From assembly GCF_008642375.1 (NCBI RefSeq), contig NZ_CP029194.1, forward strand, positions 4,216,001 to 4,280,000: 64,000 nt of DNA, written 5' to 3'. Position numbers and translations under genes: made by a program. Below the pieces are notes generated by a model that saw only the letters and a list, made by a program, of their open reading frames with translations, did no database searches and was not told the DNA's origin. Position 1 is the stretch's first letter. Each line of letters starts with the position of its first letter. Positions 1-7,171 of the stretch are shown here, one piece after another. This DNA is from Streptomyces venezuelae (lineage in GTDB: Bacteria; Actinomycetota; Actinomycetes; Streptomycetales; Streptomycetaceae).

Positions 1-1
1 C

Positions 2-1651
2 GAGCGCGTCCAGCGCGTCAGCAACGTGACGCTGACGGTGCTGGCGATCGAGAAGTGGCCCACCGGCACCGGATTCACCATCGACGCCGAACTGCCCGGC
101 GCCACCACCTACGACCAGATCGCCCGCGACTCCGCCCGCCTGTCAGCCGACGCCCGACTCCCGCACGGCTGCACCGTGGCAGCCACCCCCGGCATCCACC
201 AAGGCCGCGTCCTCATCGACGTCTCCACCGTCAACGTCCTGGCCGGCGAGATCCCCTACCCCGCCGACTACAGCCGCCTGTCGATCCACACCGGCCTGCC
301 CTGGGGCGTCCGTTCCGACGGCCGCGAAGTCCTCACCTACCTGCGCGAACAGTGCGCCCTCGTCGTCGGGCCGACCGGGTCGGGCAAGACCAACATGGTC
401 CACAACATCATCAGCGGCTTCGCCCGCGCCGAGGACATCCTGACCTTCGTCATCGACCTCAACGCCGGATCCGCCGGCCTCCCCTGGGTCCGCCCCGCCC
501 TCAACGCCCCCAGCAACACCGGCGTGGAGACGCGGCCCGGGATCGACTGGCTCGCCTCCACCCCCGAGGAGGCGGCACTGATGCTGGACGCGGCGATCCG
601 GATCGGGAAGCACCGCAAGGTCGTCTACCAGGACCTGATGGCACGGGAGAACACCGACCTCCTGCCGATCTCCGCGCAGATCCCGCAGATCATGATCCTG
701 ATCGACGAGGGCGCCGAGATCCTCATGAGCAACGACCCGCAGATGCGCAAGCTCGCCGACAAGATCCTGGAAGTGATCCGGCAGCTCCGAGCCATGGGCA
801 TCCGCACCGTCCTCACCGCGCTCGGCGCCACCGGAGCGGTCCTGGGCAACCTCATGATCCGCCGCGAGGCCAAAGCCCGCGTCTGCCTCACCGGCGGCGA
901 GGTCGAGGGCATGGACCTGGGCAAGATCTTCCCGGGTGCCCGGGGGCTCAAGCCGGAGCAGGCGCCGTTCCAGGGCGCCGGGTTCATCGGCACCCCCGAA
1001 TCCGCACCGGGGCTCTTCAAGTCCTGGCGGATCCTGCCCCAGCAGATCGCCGACATCGTCCACGCCACCTCCGACCGACACCCCTGGCTCGACGACAACT
1101 CGGCCAAGGCCGCCGGCCCCGCCTACGCCCGCCGCTGGGACACCACCCGCACCGCATGGATGAACACCACCACCGTCACCTCCGTGGCGGAAGCCGCGGC
1201 TGCTCCGGCGACCGACGAGCAACCGACACGACCGGGCGGGCTGAACCTGTCCGCGCTCCGTGGCGCTCCCACCGCTCCGGTCTCGGATGAGGATGCGCTC
1301 GCGGCCCAGTTCATGGCGCAGATCGACGCCCAGTTCGGCACCACAACCGAGACCGCACCCAACGTGGATGAGGAGCCCGAGCAGCCGCACGGGCTGAACC
1401 TGTCGGCGTTCCGCAACGAGCAGCAGGACAGCGAGGCCCGGCAGGCCGCGCTCGCGGTGCTGCTCGCCGCCGGACCGGAAGGCACCGGTGCATCCGCCAT
1501 CGCCCGGGCCCTCGCCGACACACACGGCACCACCCGGCAGACCATCGCCGGATGGCTCAAGGAGTGGGCCGAAGACGGCACCACCGTACGGACCGGGACC
1601 GGCACCAAGACCCGCTACGTCCACCACCGCCACGCCCCCACCCAGGACTAA
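2..1651 (+). CDS. FtsK/TraB-type DNA translocase of an AICE (5' partial)
   Basis: Likely the conjugal DNA translocase (TraB/TraSA family), which in Streptomyces moves double-stranded DNA between mycelial cells as a membrane-associated hexameric ATPase. A Walker A motif GPTGSGKT lies at nt 368-391 and a Walker B-like IMILIDEG at about nt 689-712. The C-terminal ~70 residues look like a winged helix (ATPEG-type helix-turn-helix ending in a TRQTIAGWLKEW segment), the place where TraB and FtsK bind their DNA recognition repeats. The frame stays open to the window edge upstream of the GTG at 26 (ERVQRVSN), so the true start and the usual N-terminal membrane part are probably outside. A repeat cluster follows directly downstream, as expected for a clt locus. 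Family assignment is good; transfer function is inferred from context. Confidence 0.82.
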   Translation, partial: ERVQRVSNVTLTVLAIEKWPTGTGFTIDAELPGATTYDQIARDSARLSADARLPHGCTVAATPGIHQGRVLIDVSTVNVLAGEIPYPADYSRLSIHTGLPWGVRSDGREVLTYLREQCALVVGPTGSGKTNMVHNIISGFARAEDILTFVIDLNAGSAGLPWVRPALNAPSNTGVETRPGIDWLASTPEEAALMLDAAIRIGKHRKVVYQDLMARENTDLLPISAQIPQIMILIDEGAEILMSNDPQMRKLADKILEVIRQLRAMGIRTVLTALGATGAVLGNLMIRREAKARVCLTGGEVEGMDLGKIFPGARGLKPEQAPFQGAGFIGTPESAPGLFKSWRILPQQIADIVHATSDRHPWLDDNSAKAAGPAYARRWDTTRTAWMNTTTVTSVAEAAAAPATDEQPTRPGGLNLSALRGAPTAPVSDEDALAAQFMAQIDAQFGTTTETAPNVDEEPEQPHGLNLSAFRNEQQDSEARQAALAVLLAAGPEGTGASAIARALADTHGTTRQTIAGWLKEWAEDGTTVRTGTGTKTRYVHHRHAPTQD

Positions 1652-1732
1652 CCGAGCCCGCTTGTCGCCCTGTCCCGCGAAGGCCCGCAAGCGGGCCCCA
1701 GCGGGCCGGAAACCGGCTTTGACCTGGAAGGC

Positions 1733-1799
1733 GACAAGCGACAAGACAAGACAAGCGACAAGCCACACGACAAGCCAGCCGACAAGCGACACGACAAAC
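1733..1799 (+). repeat. GACAAG direct repeats, candidate TraB recognition (clt-like) locus
   Basis: Seven copies of GACAAG(C) start at 1733, 1740, 1745, 1750, 1757, 1769 and 1781, with a degenerate GACAAA at 1793. The last four are exactly 12 bp apart. An inverted copy, GCTTGTCGC, sits at 1660-1668 just after the translocase stop codon. TraB proteins of Streptomyces plasmids are known to recognise 8-bp direct repeats in a cis-acting locus next to traB; the sequence differs between plasmids. Position and architecture fit, but binding is inferred. Confidence 0.6.
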
Positions 1800-1805
1800 A
1801 GCCAA

Positions 1806-1839
1806 CCGGGCAGCACCCACCACACGGGGTGCTGCCCGG
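1806..1839 (+). other. 13-bp perfect inverted repeat upstream of spd-like gene
   Basis: CCGGGCAGCACCC at 1806-1818 pairs perfectly with 1827-1839 around an 8-nt loop. There is no T-tract after it. It may be an intrinsic terminator for the translocase gene, or a structural part of the transfer locus that begins with the GACAAG repeats. Confidence 0.55.
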
Positions 1840-1859
1840 AGCGCTGAAAGGGGCACCTT

Positions 1860-2357
1860 GTGTACGAGCCGACCGCGTACGAGATCACCACCCCGCACAC
1901 CTACCTCCCGCCGCAGACGCCCGCCGTCCGGCCGGTGCTCCTGCCCGCCGACATCCCGCCCGGCGTCAACTGGGTCACCCTCCCCAACGGCGTCCGCACC
2001 CTCGCCTACACCCACCCCACGGCCCCGCCGCAAATTCCGGTTACCGCCCCGCAGCCGATCCCCGCATGGGCCAAGACCACCGCCCTACTCGCCCCCACGA
2101 TCGGCGGCGGCATCGGCGCCGCCGGCATCGGACTCTCCTACGCCGCCCCGGGACTCATCGCCATGACCCACGCCCTCTGGTCCGCCGCCGCCCTCGTCGT
2201 CGCCACCGTCATCGCCATCCCCGTCCTGATCCGCACCGCCCGCCGGGCCACCGGCAACGGGGGCGAGGGCTCGGTGCGGACGACGACCCACATCACCCAG
2301 AACATCACCGCCACCGGCCTCTTCGGCCGCGCCAACGGAACCATCAACCATCGCTGA
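1860..2357 (+). CDS. Small membrane protein, Spd-like (AICE spread protein candidate)
   Basis: 165 residues starting at GTG 1860 with an AAAGGGG ribosome binding site about 6 nt upstream. The N-terminal ~70 residues are proline-rich and soluble. They are followed by two close hydrophobic segments (about residues 75-100, Gly/Ala-rich, and 105-125) and a short polar tail with a Thr-rich stretch. Streptomyces plasmids and AICEs typically carry such small membrane proteins (Spd) beside the translocase gene, where they assist intramycelial spread. I see no diagnostic motif, so the Spd role rests on size, topology and position between the translocase and replication genes. Codon use is element-like and not obviously different from its neighbours. 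Confidence 0.55.
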   Translation: MYEPTAYEITTPHTYLPPQTPAVRPVLLPADIPPGVNWVTLPNGVRTLAYTHPTAPPQIPVTAPQPIPAWAKTTALLAPTIGGGIGAAGIGLSYAAPGLIAMTHALWSAAALVVATVIAIPVLIRTARRATGNGGEGSVRTTTHITQNITATGLFGRANGTINHR

Positions 2358-2365
2358 CAGCGGAA

Positions 2366-2404
2366 GGGCGGCCCCCGCATCTCGCCAAAGAACCGGGGCC
2401 GCCC
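2366..2404 (+). terminator. Hairpin between spd-like and PrimPol genes
   Basis: GGGCGGCCCC at 2366-2375 pairs with GGGGCCGCCC at 2395-2404 across a 19-nt loop, just after the stop codon of the upstream gene and before the ribosome binding site of the PrimPol gene. There is no T-run, so it may attenuate or terminate transcription. Confidence 0.5.
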
Positions 2405-2438
2405 TCACTCCTGATCTAGCTGACCGGAGGTATCCAGC

Positions 2439-3389
2439 ATGACTGAATCTCCCCCCTCTCCGCGAGAGGGCAGGGACCTGCCCTCTATCGATATGCCCGG
2501 CCTGGAGCTCCTCGCGCACGCGGTGAGCGCCGTCGAGAACGGCTGGCACGTCTTCCCCTTGCGTCCCGGCGACAAGCGGCCCGCCGGCCACGCCGAATCC
2601 CGCTGCCCCGGCACCGGCCGGTGCGCGGACGGACACAAGACCCCCGAGCAGCGGGCCACCACAGACCCCGATCTGCTCGCCGCCGCCTGGACCCACGCCC
2701 CGTACAACATCGGCATCGCCACCGGCCCGTCCGGCCTGCTCGTGGTCGACCTGGACACGCTCAAGGAGAAGGACGAGAAGGGAACGCCTGACGGCGTCGC
2801 CATTTTCGAGGCGCTCTGCGAGCGCGCCGGACAGGCCGTCCCCCTCACCCACCGAGTGCGGACCGCGCGCGGCGGACAACACCTGTACTTCACCCCGCCC
2901 GACGGCGTCCGGCTCGGCAACACCGCCGGACGACTCGGCAAGCACATCGACACCCGGGGCTGGGGCGGATACGTCGTCGCCCCCGGCAGCCACACCCCCG
3001 ACGGGTCGTACGTCGTTCTCGACAGCCGTCCCCCGGTTCCGCTGCCCGGATGGCTCCTGGACGCTCTCACCACCCGCCCCAAGCCCGTCCTGACCGCCCC
3101 GGCGATCACCGTAGTGGGCGGTCATCGGGTCGCGGAGGTGGCGCTGGAGCGCGAGACCGCTGCCGTTCGAGCGACTCACGAGGGCGGCAGGAACGCCCAA
3201 CTCCTGAACTCTGTAAGGGCTGTGGGGCGATTCGTCGCATGGGGAGACCTCCCCCGGGACGTGGCCGAGGAGGCTTTTCAGGTAGCGGGGGAGACGGCGG
3301 GACTGCCGCCGGCCGAGTGCCGCTCCACGATCCGCAGCGCCCTGGACTGGTCCATCCGCACCGCCCGCCCCCGGCAGACAGCCGCATGA
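2439..3389 (+). CDS. Bifunctional DNA primase/polymerase (PrimPol) of the AICE
   Basis: 316 residues, ATG start with a CGGAGG site at about 2424-2429. It belongs to the archaeo-eukaryotic primase-like PrimPol family used by many AICEs and plasmids to prime or initiate replication. Visible family features: an N-terminal GWHVFPLRPGDKRP block, a catalytic acidic motif VVDLD at about residues 105-109, the RTARGGQHLYF block at about 146-156 and GWGGYVVAPGS at about 177-187. The C-terminal ~80 residues form a helical tail with an RNAQLL element. It is followed, with ATGA overlap, by a 63-residue ORF and then a DUF3631 ATPase, the usual replication cassette of PrimPol-type AICEs. Replication of the excised element is the inferred role. 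Confidence 0.85.
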   Translation: MTESPPSPREGRDLPSIDMPGLELLAHAVSAVENGWHVFPLRPGDKRPAGHAESRCPGTGRCADGHKTPEQRATTDPDLLAAAWTHAPYNIGIATGPSGLLVVDLDTLKEKDEKGTPDGVAIFEALCERAGQAVPLTHRVRTARGGQHLYFTPPDGVRLGNTAGRLGKHIDTRGWGGYVVAPGSHTPDGSYVVLDSRPPVPLPGWLLDALTTRPKPVLTAPAITVVGGHRVAEVALERETAAVRATHEGGRNAQLLNSVRAVGRFVAWGDLPRDVAEEAFQVAGETAGLPPAECRSTIRSALDWSIRTARPRQTAA

Positions 3390-3577
3390 CCAGCCCCGAA
3401 TCCCCCCACCTGAAAAGCAACGCCGCCACCCCCCACCGGCCCGACGTCGCCGAACAGCCCCGGGAGCGGAAAACGGTGGGCGCCTCGAAGGTCGTCGCCG
3501 AAGGCGTCCTTTCTGGTTCTGACCCGCACCCCGCCCACGACGTCCACCCGCTCCTGACCAAAGGGGAAGCCGCATGA
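3386..3577 (+). CDS. 63-residue hypothetical protein coupled between PrimPol and DUF3631 genes
   Basis: A small ORF whose ATG overlaps the PrimPol stop (ATGA at 3386-3389) and whose own stop overlaps the next ATG (ATGA at 3574-3577). It is therefore coupled on both sides. The product is hydrophilic, with two His/Pro-containing ends (MTSPESPH... and ...PHPAHDVHPLLTKGEAA) and a basic PRERKTVGASKVVAEG centre. I do not recognise a family. The double overlap and a GGGGAA ribosome-binding-like sequence near its end, which serves the next gene, argue that it is translated. It might alternatively only be a spacer that allows coupled translation of the ATPase. Confidence 0.55.
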   Translation: MTSPESPHLKSNAATPHRPDVAEQPRERKTVGASKVVAEGVLSGSDPHPAHDVHPLLTKGEAA

Positions 3578-4740
3578 CCCAGCAGCCCATCGACGGCGCC
3601 GCTCTGCTCAACGAGGTGGAGGCCTTCCACCGCAGGTTCAACGTCTTCCCCCGCGAGGGCGCCTACGTCGCCGTCGCCCTGTGGGACGCCCACGCCCACC
3701 TGATCGACGCCTTCGACTCCACGCCCCGGATTGCGTTCCTCTCCCCGGAGCCCGGCTCAGGGAAGTCCCGGGCACTGGAGGTGATCGAGACCCTCGTGCC
3801 GAACAAGATGGCGGCCGTGGACGCTTCCCCGTCCGCGCTCTTCCGCTCCGTGGCCGGGATCGAAGGCGAGCGGCCCACGATCATCTTCGACGAGATTGAC
3901 ACCGTCTTCGGCCCCAAGGCTGGAGACAACGAACAGCTCCGCGGCTTCCTCAACGCCGGACACCGACGCGGACGGCTGATGTACCGGTGCGTCGGCGACG
4001 GCGCCAACCAGACCGTGCAGGGCTTCCCGTCCTACTGCGCCGTGGCCATGGCCGGACTCGGGGGCCTTCCCGACACCATCACCACCCGGTCCGTCATCAT
4101 CCGCATGCGCCGCCGTGCCTGGAACGAGAAGGTCGAGCCCTACCGGCTGGGGACGCACGAGAAGCAGGGTCACGCACTGCGCGACCGCCTCGCCGCATGG
4201 GCCGAGCAGGTCCGCGAGAAGGTCGAGGGAGCCTGGCCCGAGATGCCCGACGGCATCACGGACCGCCCTGCCGACGTGTGGGAGCCTCTCCTGGCCGTCG
4301 CCGATGCCGCCGGAGGCGACTGGCCCGAGCGAGCCCGTGCCGCGTGCCTGGAACTGGTCAAGTCGTCCCAGGCCGACGACAGGGCATCTCTCGGCATCCG
4401 GCTCCTCACCGACCTGCGCGACCACGTCCTCATCGGCGTCGACAAACTGCCCACCATCGCCGTCCTCGATCGGCTCAACGCCCTGGAGGACGCCCCCTGG
4501 GCCGACCTCGACGGCAAGCCTCTCGACAACCGGCGACTGTCCAAGATGCTCAAGGAGTACCGGACCACCGGCGACGAGCCCATCGTCTCCCGCAACATCC
4601 GGACCGCCGGCGGCATCCTCAAGGGCTACTACGCCGAGGACCTCCAGGACGCGTGGACCCGCTACTGCCCGCCGCCTGCCCAGAACAGCGCTACATCCGC
4701 TACGCCGCTACAGCCCAGCTCACAGCCGGTGCTCGCGTAG
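3574..4740 (+). CDS. DUF3631-domain ATPase/helicase-like replication protein
   Basis: 388 residues. A Walker A-like PEPGSGKSR lies at about residues 56-64, followed by a Walker B-like TIIFDEIDT at about 104-112. Arg-rich sensor elements (RSVIIRMRRR, around residue 175) come next, and the C-terminal half matches the DUF3631 domain found after PrimPol modules in actinobacterial plasmids, phages and AICEs. It is probably the DNA-unwinding partner of the upstream primase. It starts by ATGA overlap with the 63-residue ORF. The last ~20 codons overlap three CCGCTACA-type sites of the downstream array, so the C-terminal NSATSATPLQ sequence is partly dictated by DNA-site conservation. ATPase/helicase activity is inferred from motifs. 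Confidence 0.78.
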   Translation: MTQQPIDGAALLNEVEAFHRRFNVFPREGAYVAVALWDAHAHLIDAFDSTPRIAFLSPEPGSGKSRALEVIETLVPNKMAAVDASPSALFRSVAGIEGERPTIIFDEIDTVFGPKAGDNEQLRGFLNAGHRRGRLMYRCVGDGANQTVQGFPSYCAVAMAGLGGLPDTITTRSVIIRMRRRAWNEKVEPYRLGTHEKQGHALRDRLAAWAEQVREKVEGAWPEMPDGITDRPADVWEPLLAVADAAGGDWPERARAACLELVKSSQADDRASLGIRLLTDLRDHVLIGVDKLPTIAVLDRLNALEDAPWADLDGKPLDNRRLSKMLKEYRTTGDEPIVSRNIRTAGGILKGYYAEDLQDAWTRYCPPPAQNSATSATPLQPSSQPVLA

Positions 4741-4888
4741 CGGCAACCCCACGTGTAGCGGCTACACCCACCCCAACCACCGGCCCATCTTGAGCGGCCC
4801 GCAGCAAGGTGTAGCCGCTACACCCGCCCTTCCCGCTACACAGAGCATGCCGCTGACCTGCGATGTAGCGGCGTAGCGGATGTAGCGG
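4689..4888. repeat. Dyad-symmetric array of TGTAGCGG/CCGCTACA sites (candidate origin or operator)
   Basis: Left cluster: CCGCTACA-like sites at 4689-4695 (7 bp), 4697-4704 and 4705-4712. Then a single CGTAGCGG at 4736-4743, 15-bp palindromes GTGTAGC-G-GCTACAC at 4753-4767 and GTGTAGC-C-GCTACAC at 4809-4823, and a CCGCTACA at 4833-4840. Right cluster: TGTAGCGG-like sites at 4864-4871, 4872-4879 and 4881-4888. The whole array is an approximate inverted mirror image about position 4788. It lies between the DUF3631 ATPase and the excisionase gene. Iteron-type origin, or multi-site operator for xis-int, are the two natural readings. Confidence 0.75.
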
Positions 4889-4938
4889 ACTTTCCAGAGG
4901 GGGGCCACAGGCCCCGGCCATCCACCCAGGAGGCACAG

Positions 4939-5136
4939 GTGAGCATCACGCTCCCGACCAGCCACAGGGCCGTGACCGTCCCGGAAGTCATGGCAGCGCT
5001 CAAGTTCAGCCGCAGCAAGGTCTACGACCTGCTCCGCTCCGGCGCCCTGCCCAGCTACACCGAGGGCCGCGCCCGACGCATCCCGCTCGACTCCCTCCAC
5101 ACCTACATCCACAACCGACTTGAGGAGACCGCCTGA
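4939..5136 (+). CDS. xis: Excisionase (Xis), MerR-like helix-turn-helix
   Basis: 65 residues from GTG 4939, with an AGGAGG site about 10 nt upstream. The protein is essentially one winged helix-turn-helix of the excisionase/DNA-binding family: a TVPEVMAALKFSRSKVYDLLRSGALPS core, then an RRIPLDSLHTYI wing. Such proteins are recombination directionality factors that bend the attachment DNA so that the integrase excises the element. The stop overlaps the integrase start (TGATG at 5134-5138), so both are translated from one message. The preceding TGTAGCGG array would cover its promoter region and may be the operator that controls excision. Confidence 0.85.
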   Translation: MSITLPTSHRAVTVPEVMAALKFSRSKVYDLLRSGALPSYTEGRARRIPLDSLHTYIHNRLEETA

Positions 5137-6386
5137 TGGCCAAGAGGCGCGCCAACGGCGAGGGCACCATCACGAAGCGCGCGGACGGCCGCTATCAGGC
5201 CGCCGCCTACGTCTACAGGCCGGACGGCACCCGCGTGCGGAAGTTCGTCTACGGCAGGACCCGCGAGGAAGTGAGCGCCAAGCTCATCGAGATGCAGGAC
5301 AAGACCCGCCAGGGCATCCCCGCCGCCACGTCGGCGATGCCGTTCGGGGACTACCTGACCTACTGGCTGGGCGCCATCGCCCCGACCCGGCTCAAGCCCG
5401 CGACGCTCAACAGCTACGAGGGGCTGTCCCGGCTCTACATCCGGCCCGCCCTCGGCAAGAAGCGGCTCAACCGGCTCTCCCCCACCGATATCCGGCTGTT
5501 CCTCGCCGACTTCAAGAACGGCTGCCTGTGCTGCCTGCGCGGGGCGGACGCTGCTCGCCCCGAGGGAAAGCGGAACTGCTGCGCCGTGCACAAGTGCTGC
5601 AAGCGCGGCCCCTCGGCGCGGACCGTGCAGTACGTCCACGCCGTGCTTCGCTCGGCCCTCCAGCAGGCCGTCCGGGAGGAGCTGATCGGTCGCAACGTCG
5701 CGAAGATCGTGGAGACCCCCACCGTGCAGCGTGAGGAGGTACGTCCGCTCGATGCGGGCGAGGTTCGCATGCTGCTGAAGGCCTCCCGAGACCACCGGCT
5801 CTACGCCCTGTGGCTGCTGATGGTCTCCACCGGCCTGCGCCGAGGGGAGGCCCTCGGGCTCACGTGGTCGGACGTCGACCTGAACGCCGGACAGCTCCGG
5901 GTCCGCAGGAACCTCCAGCGCATCAAGCGGGAACTGCTCTTCGGCACGCCGAAGACGGCACGGTCGATCCGTACAGTCTCGCTTCCGAAGCGGTGCGTGG
6001 ACGCACTCCACGCGCACCGCGCGAAGCAGGAGGAAGAGCGGATGGTGGCCGGTGAGAAGTGGAAGCCGTCGCTTCACCAGCCGGGCGGGCTCATCTTCAC
6101 CACGTCGACCGGCCGGCCGACCGACCCTCGGAGCCTGAACCGCATGCTCACGATCCTGTGCGCCAAGGCGAAGGTCCGCCGGATCAGGGTGCACGACCTG
6201 CGGCACACCTGCGCCTCACTGCTACTCGCCCAGGGCGTGGACGCCCGGGTCATCATGGAAACCCTCGGGCACAGCACGATCACGATGACGCTCGACACCT
6301 ACGCGCACGTCATGCAAACGACGCTGAGGGCCGCAGCCGATCGGATGGACGATGTCCTGGGAGGGGAGCATCCGACTGAGAGCTAG
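5136..6386 (+). CDS. int: Tyrosine recombinase (AICE integrase)
   Basis: 416 residues; site-specific integrase that recombines the element's attP with a tRNA gene. Catalytic residues can be placed: Arg235 in TGLRRGE, His353-x-x-Arg356 in HDLRH, His379 in LGHS and nucleophile Tyr389 in LDTYAHV. The N-terminal AP2-like arm-binding segment (GEGTITKRADGRYQA) and a SAM-like core-binding domain precede the catalytic domain. An unusual cysteine cluster (Cys130, 132, 133, 148, 149, 154, 155) interrupts the core-binding domain. The gene points toward tRNA-Arg(ACG), whose 3' end lies about 340 bp downstream, the normal int-attP layout for AICEs. Confidence 0.93.
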   Translation: MAKRRANGEGTITKRADGRYQAAAYVYRPDGTRVRKFVYGRTREEVSAKLIEMQDKTRQGIPAATSAMPFGDYLTYWLGAIAPTRLKPATLNSYEGLSRLYIRPALGKKRLNRLSPTDIRLFLADFKNGCLCCLRGADAARPEGKRNCCAVHKCCKRGPSARTVQYVHAVLRSALQQAVREELIGRNVAKIVETPTVQREEVRPLDAGEVRMLLKASRDHRLYALWLLMVSTGLRRGEALGLTWSDVDLNAGQLRVRRNLQRIKRELLFGTPKTARSIRTVSLPKRCVDALHAHRAKQEEERMVAGEKWKPSLHQPGGLIFTTSTGRPTDPRSLNRMLTILCAKAKVRRIRVHDLRHTCASLLLAQGVDARVIMETLGHSTITMTLDTYAHVMQTTLRAAADRMDDVLGGEHPTES

Positions 6387-6655
6387 AGCCGGTCGACCGC
6401 CTGAGCGCCGATGGCGACCAGAAGGACCACCCCAAAAAATCCTACGATCACTCTCAGCACATCCGGGGAGAATCTTGGATTCACTCCACCGGGGACCCAC
6501 CGTGCCATCAGGTCGTACGCCCTCAGCCCGAGGTTGCGGTAGTCGAAAGCGATGACGAGCGCACCGACGCTGGACGCGAACGGCACGACGAACGACAGTA
6601 CCCAGTCGCCCATGCGCGGTCTCCCCTGAGAGGTACCGACTGGGCCGTCGCTCAA
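6383..6655 (-). CDS. Small two-helix membrane protein, hypothetical
   Basis: 90 residues, convergent with the integrase gene and overlapping its last four bases. It has two clear hydrophobic segments (VLSFVVPFASSVGALVIAF around 19-37 and VIVGFFGVVLLVAIGA around 69-84) separated by a basic, proline-containing loop. The second ATG at 6613 (MGDWVLSF) is an alternative start. No family recognised. It lies between int and the attachment site, where AICEs often carry accessory cargo, so a role in superinfection exclusion or maintenance is possible but unsupported. Amino acid composition looks protein-like, unlike most antisense frames here. Confidence 0.5.
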   Translation of the reverse strand: MSDGPVGTSQGRPRMGDWVLSFVVPFASSVGALVIAFDYRNLGLRAYDLMARWVPGGVNPRFSPDVLRVIVGFFGVVLLVAIGAQAVDRL

Positions 6656-6687
6656 TCGGCGAAGACGTTGATGTCACCCGCTGATGT

Positions 6688-6722
6688 CAGAGGCCCCCTG
6701 GACGATGTCCAGGGGGCCTCTG
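6688..6722 (-). terminator. 16-bp perfect hairpin downstream of tRNA-Arg
   Basis: CAGAGGCCCCCTGGAC at 6688-6703 pairs perfectly with 6707-6722 around a GAT loop. It lies 8 nt beyond the 3' end of tRNA-Arg, so it probably ends the tRNA transcript. If the attachment core stops within the tRNA, the hairpin belongs to the element and replaces the host terminator. Confidence 0.7.
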
Positions 6723-6729
6723 AGCTGTG

Positions 6730-6770
6730 TGCACTCGGCAGGATTCGAACCTGCAACCTTCTGATCCGTA
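6730..6770. other. Probable attachment site (att) in the 3' half of tRNA-Arg
   Basis: AICE integrases recombine within the 3' part of a tRNA gene, so the element keeps the tRNA intact. Here the tRNA 3' end points to the element and int is the nearest large gene. The exact crossover cannot be delimited because the second att copy is outside the window. Confidence 0.6.
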
Positions 6771-6802
6771 GTCAGATGCTCTATCCGTTAAGCTACGAGT
6801 GC
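6730..6802 (-). tRNA. tRNA-Arg (anticodon ACG)
   Basis: 73-nt cloverleaf read on the minus strand. Acceptor GCACTCG pairs with CGAGTGC, the discriminator base is A, the anticodon loop is CTACGGA (ACG), and the T-loop region is GGTTCGAATCC. CCA is not encoded. Its 3' end faces the integrase gene, so it is both a functional tRNA and the integration target of the AICE. Confidence 0.96.
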
Positions 6803-7043
6803 TTGTTTTGTTTTCCGTCTTCGCTCCCCGGCCTTTCGGCCCGCTCGCGGCGACAGGAAGAACATTACATGACTGCCGCCGTCATGTGAAATCCATTCAC
6901 CCCACCCCTTGTGACCTGCGAAAACCTCACCCAGAGGGTGATCGGGGAGTCGGTGGCCGGAGGTCGCGGGCGGGGGTGCGCGGGGTGAAAACGGGCCGAA
7001 AGAGACCGGCGTCACATGCGCCCCGCAGGCGGCCCGGGAACGG

Positions 7044-7075
7044 CCGAAGCCCCGGCCTTGGGGCCGGGGCTTCGG
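7044..7075 (-). terminator. 14-bp hairpin terminator of tRNA-Ser(GCT)
   Basis: CCGAAGCCCCGGCC at 7044-7057 pairs perfectly with 7062-7075 around a TTGG tetraloop (+ strand), six bases beyond the tRNA 3' end. It is a typical tRNA terminator. Confidence 0.8.
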
Positions 7076-7080
7076 TAGGG

Positions 7081-7171
7081 CGGAGGCGGAGGGATTTGAA
7101 CCCTCGATGGGCTTTAAGACCCAAACCGCATTAGCAGTGCGGCGCCATAGACCGGACTAGGCGACGCCTCC
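7081..7171 (-). tRNA. tRNA-Ser (anticodon GCT)
   Basis: 91-nt class II tRNA on the minus strand. Acceptor GGAGGCG/CGCCTCC, discriminator G, anticodon loop CTGCTAA (GCT), a long variable arm and T-loop GGTTCAAATCC. The long variable arm and G discriminator are serine identity elements. CCA is not encoded. The 284 bp from here to the SSI-like gene show no gene. Confidence 0.96.

Noticed and set aside
1733..1799. CRISPR array
   Set aside because: Repeat units are only 6-8 bp with 12-bp spacing and no unique spacers; no cas genes in the window.
143..1900. 585-residue open frame antisense to the translocase
   Set aside because: Low-complexity Gly/Val/Arg composition without motifs; the sense frame has a clear ATPase.
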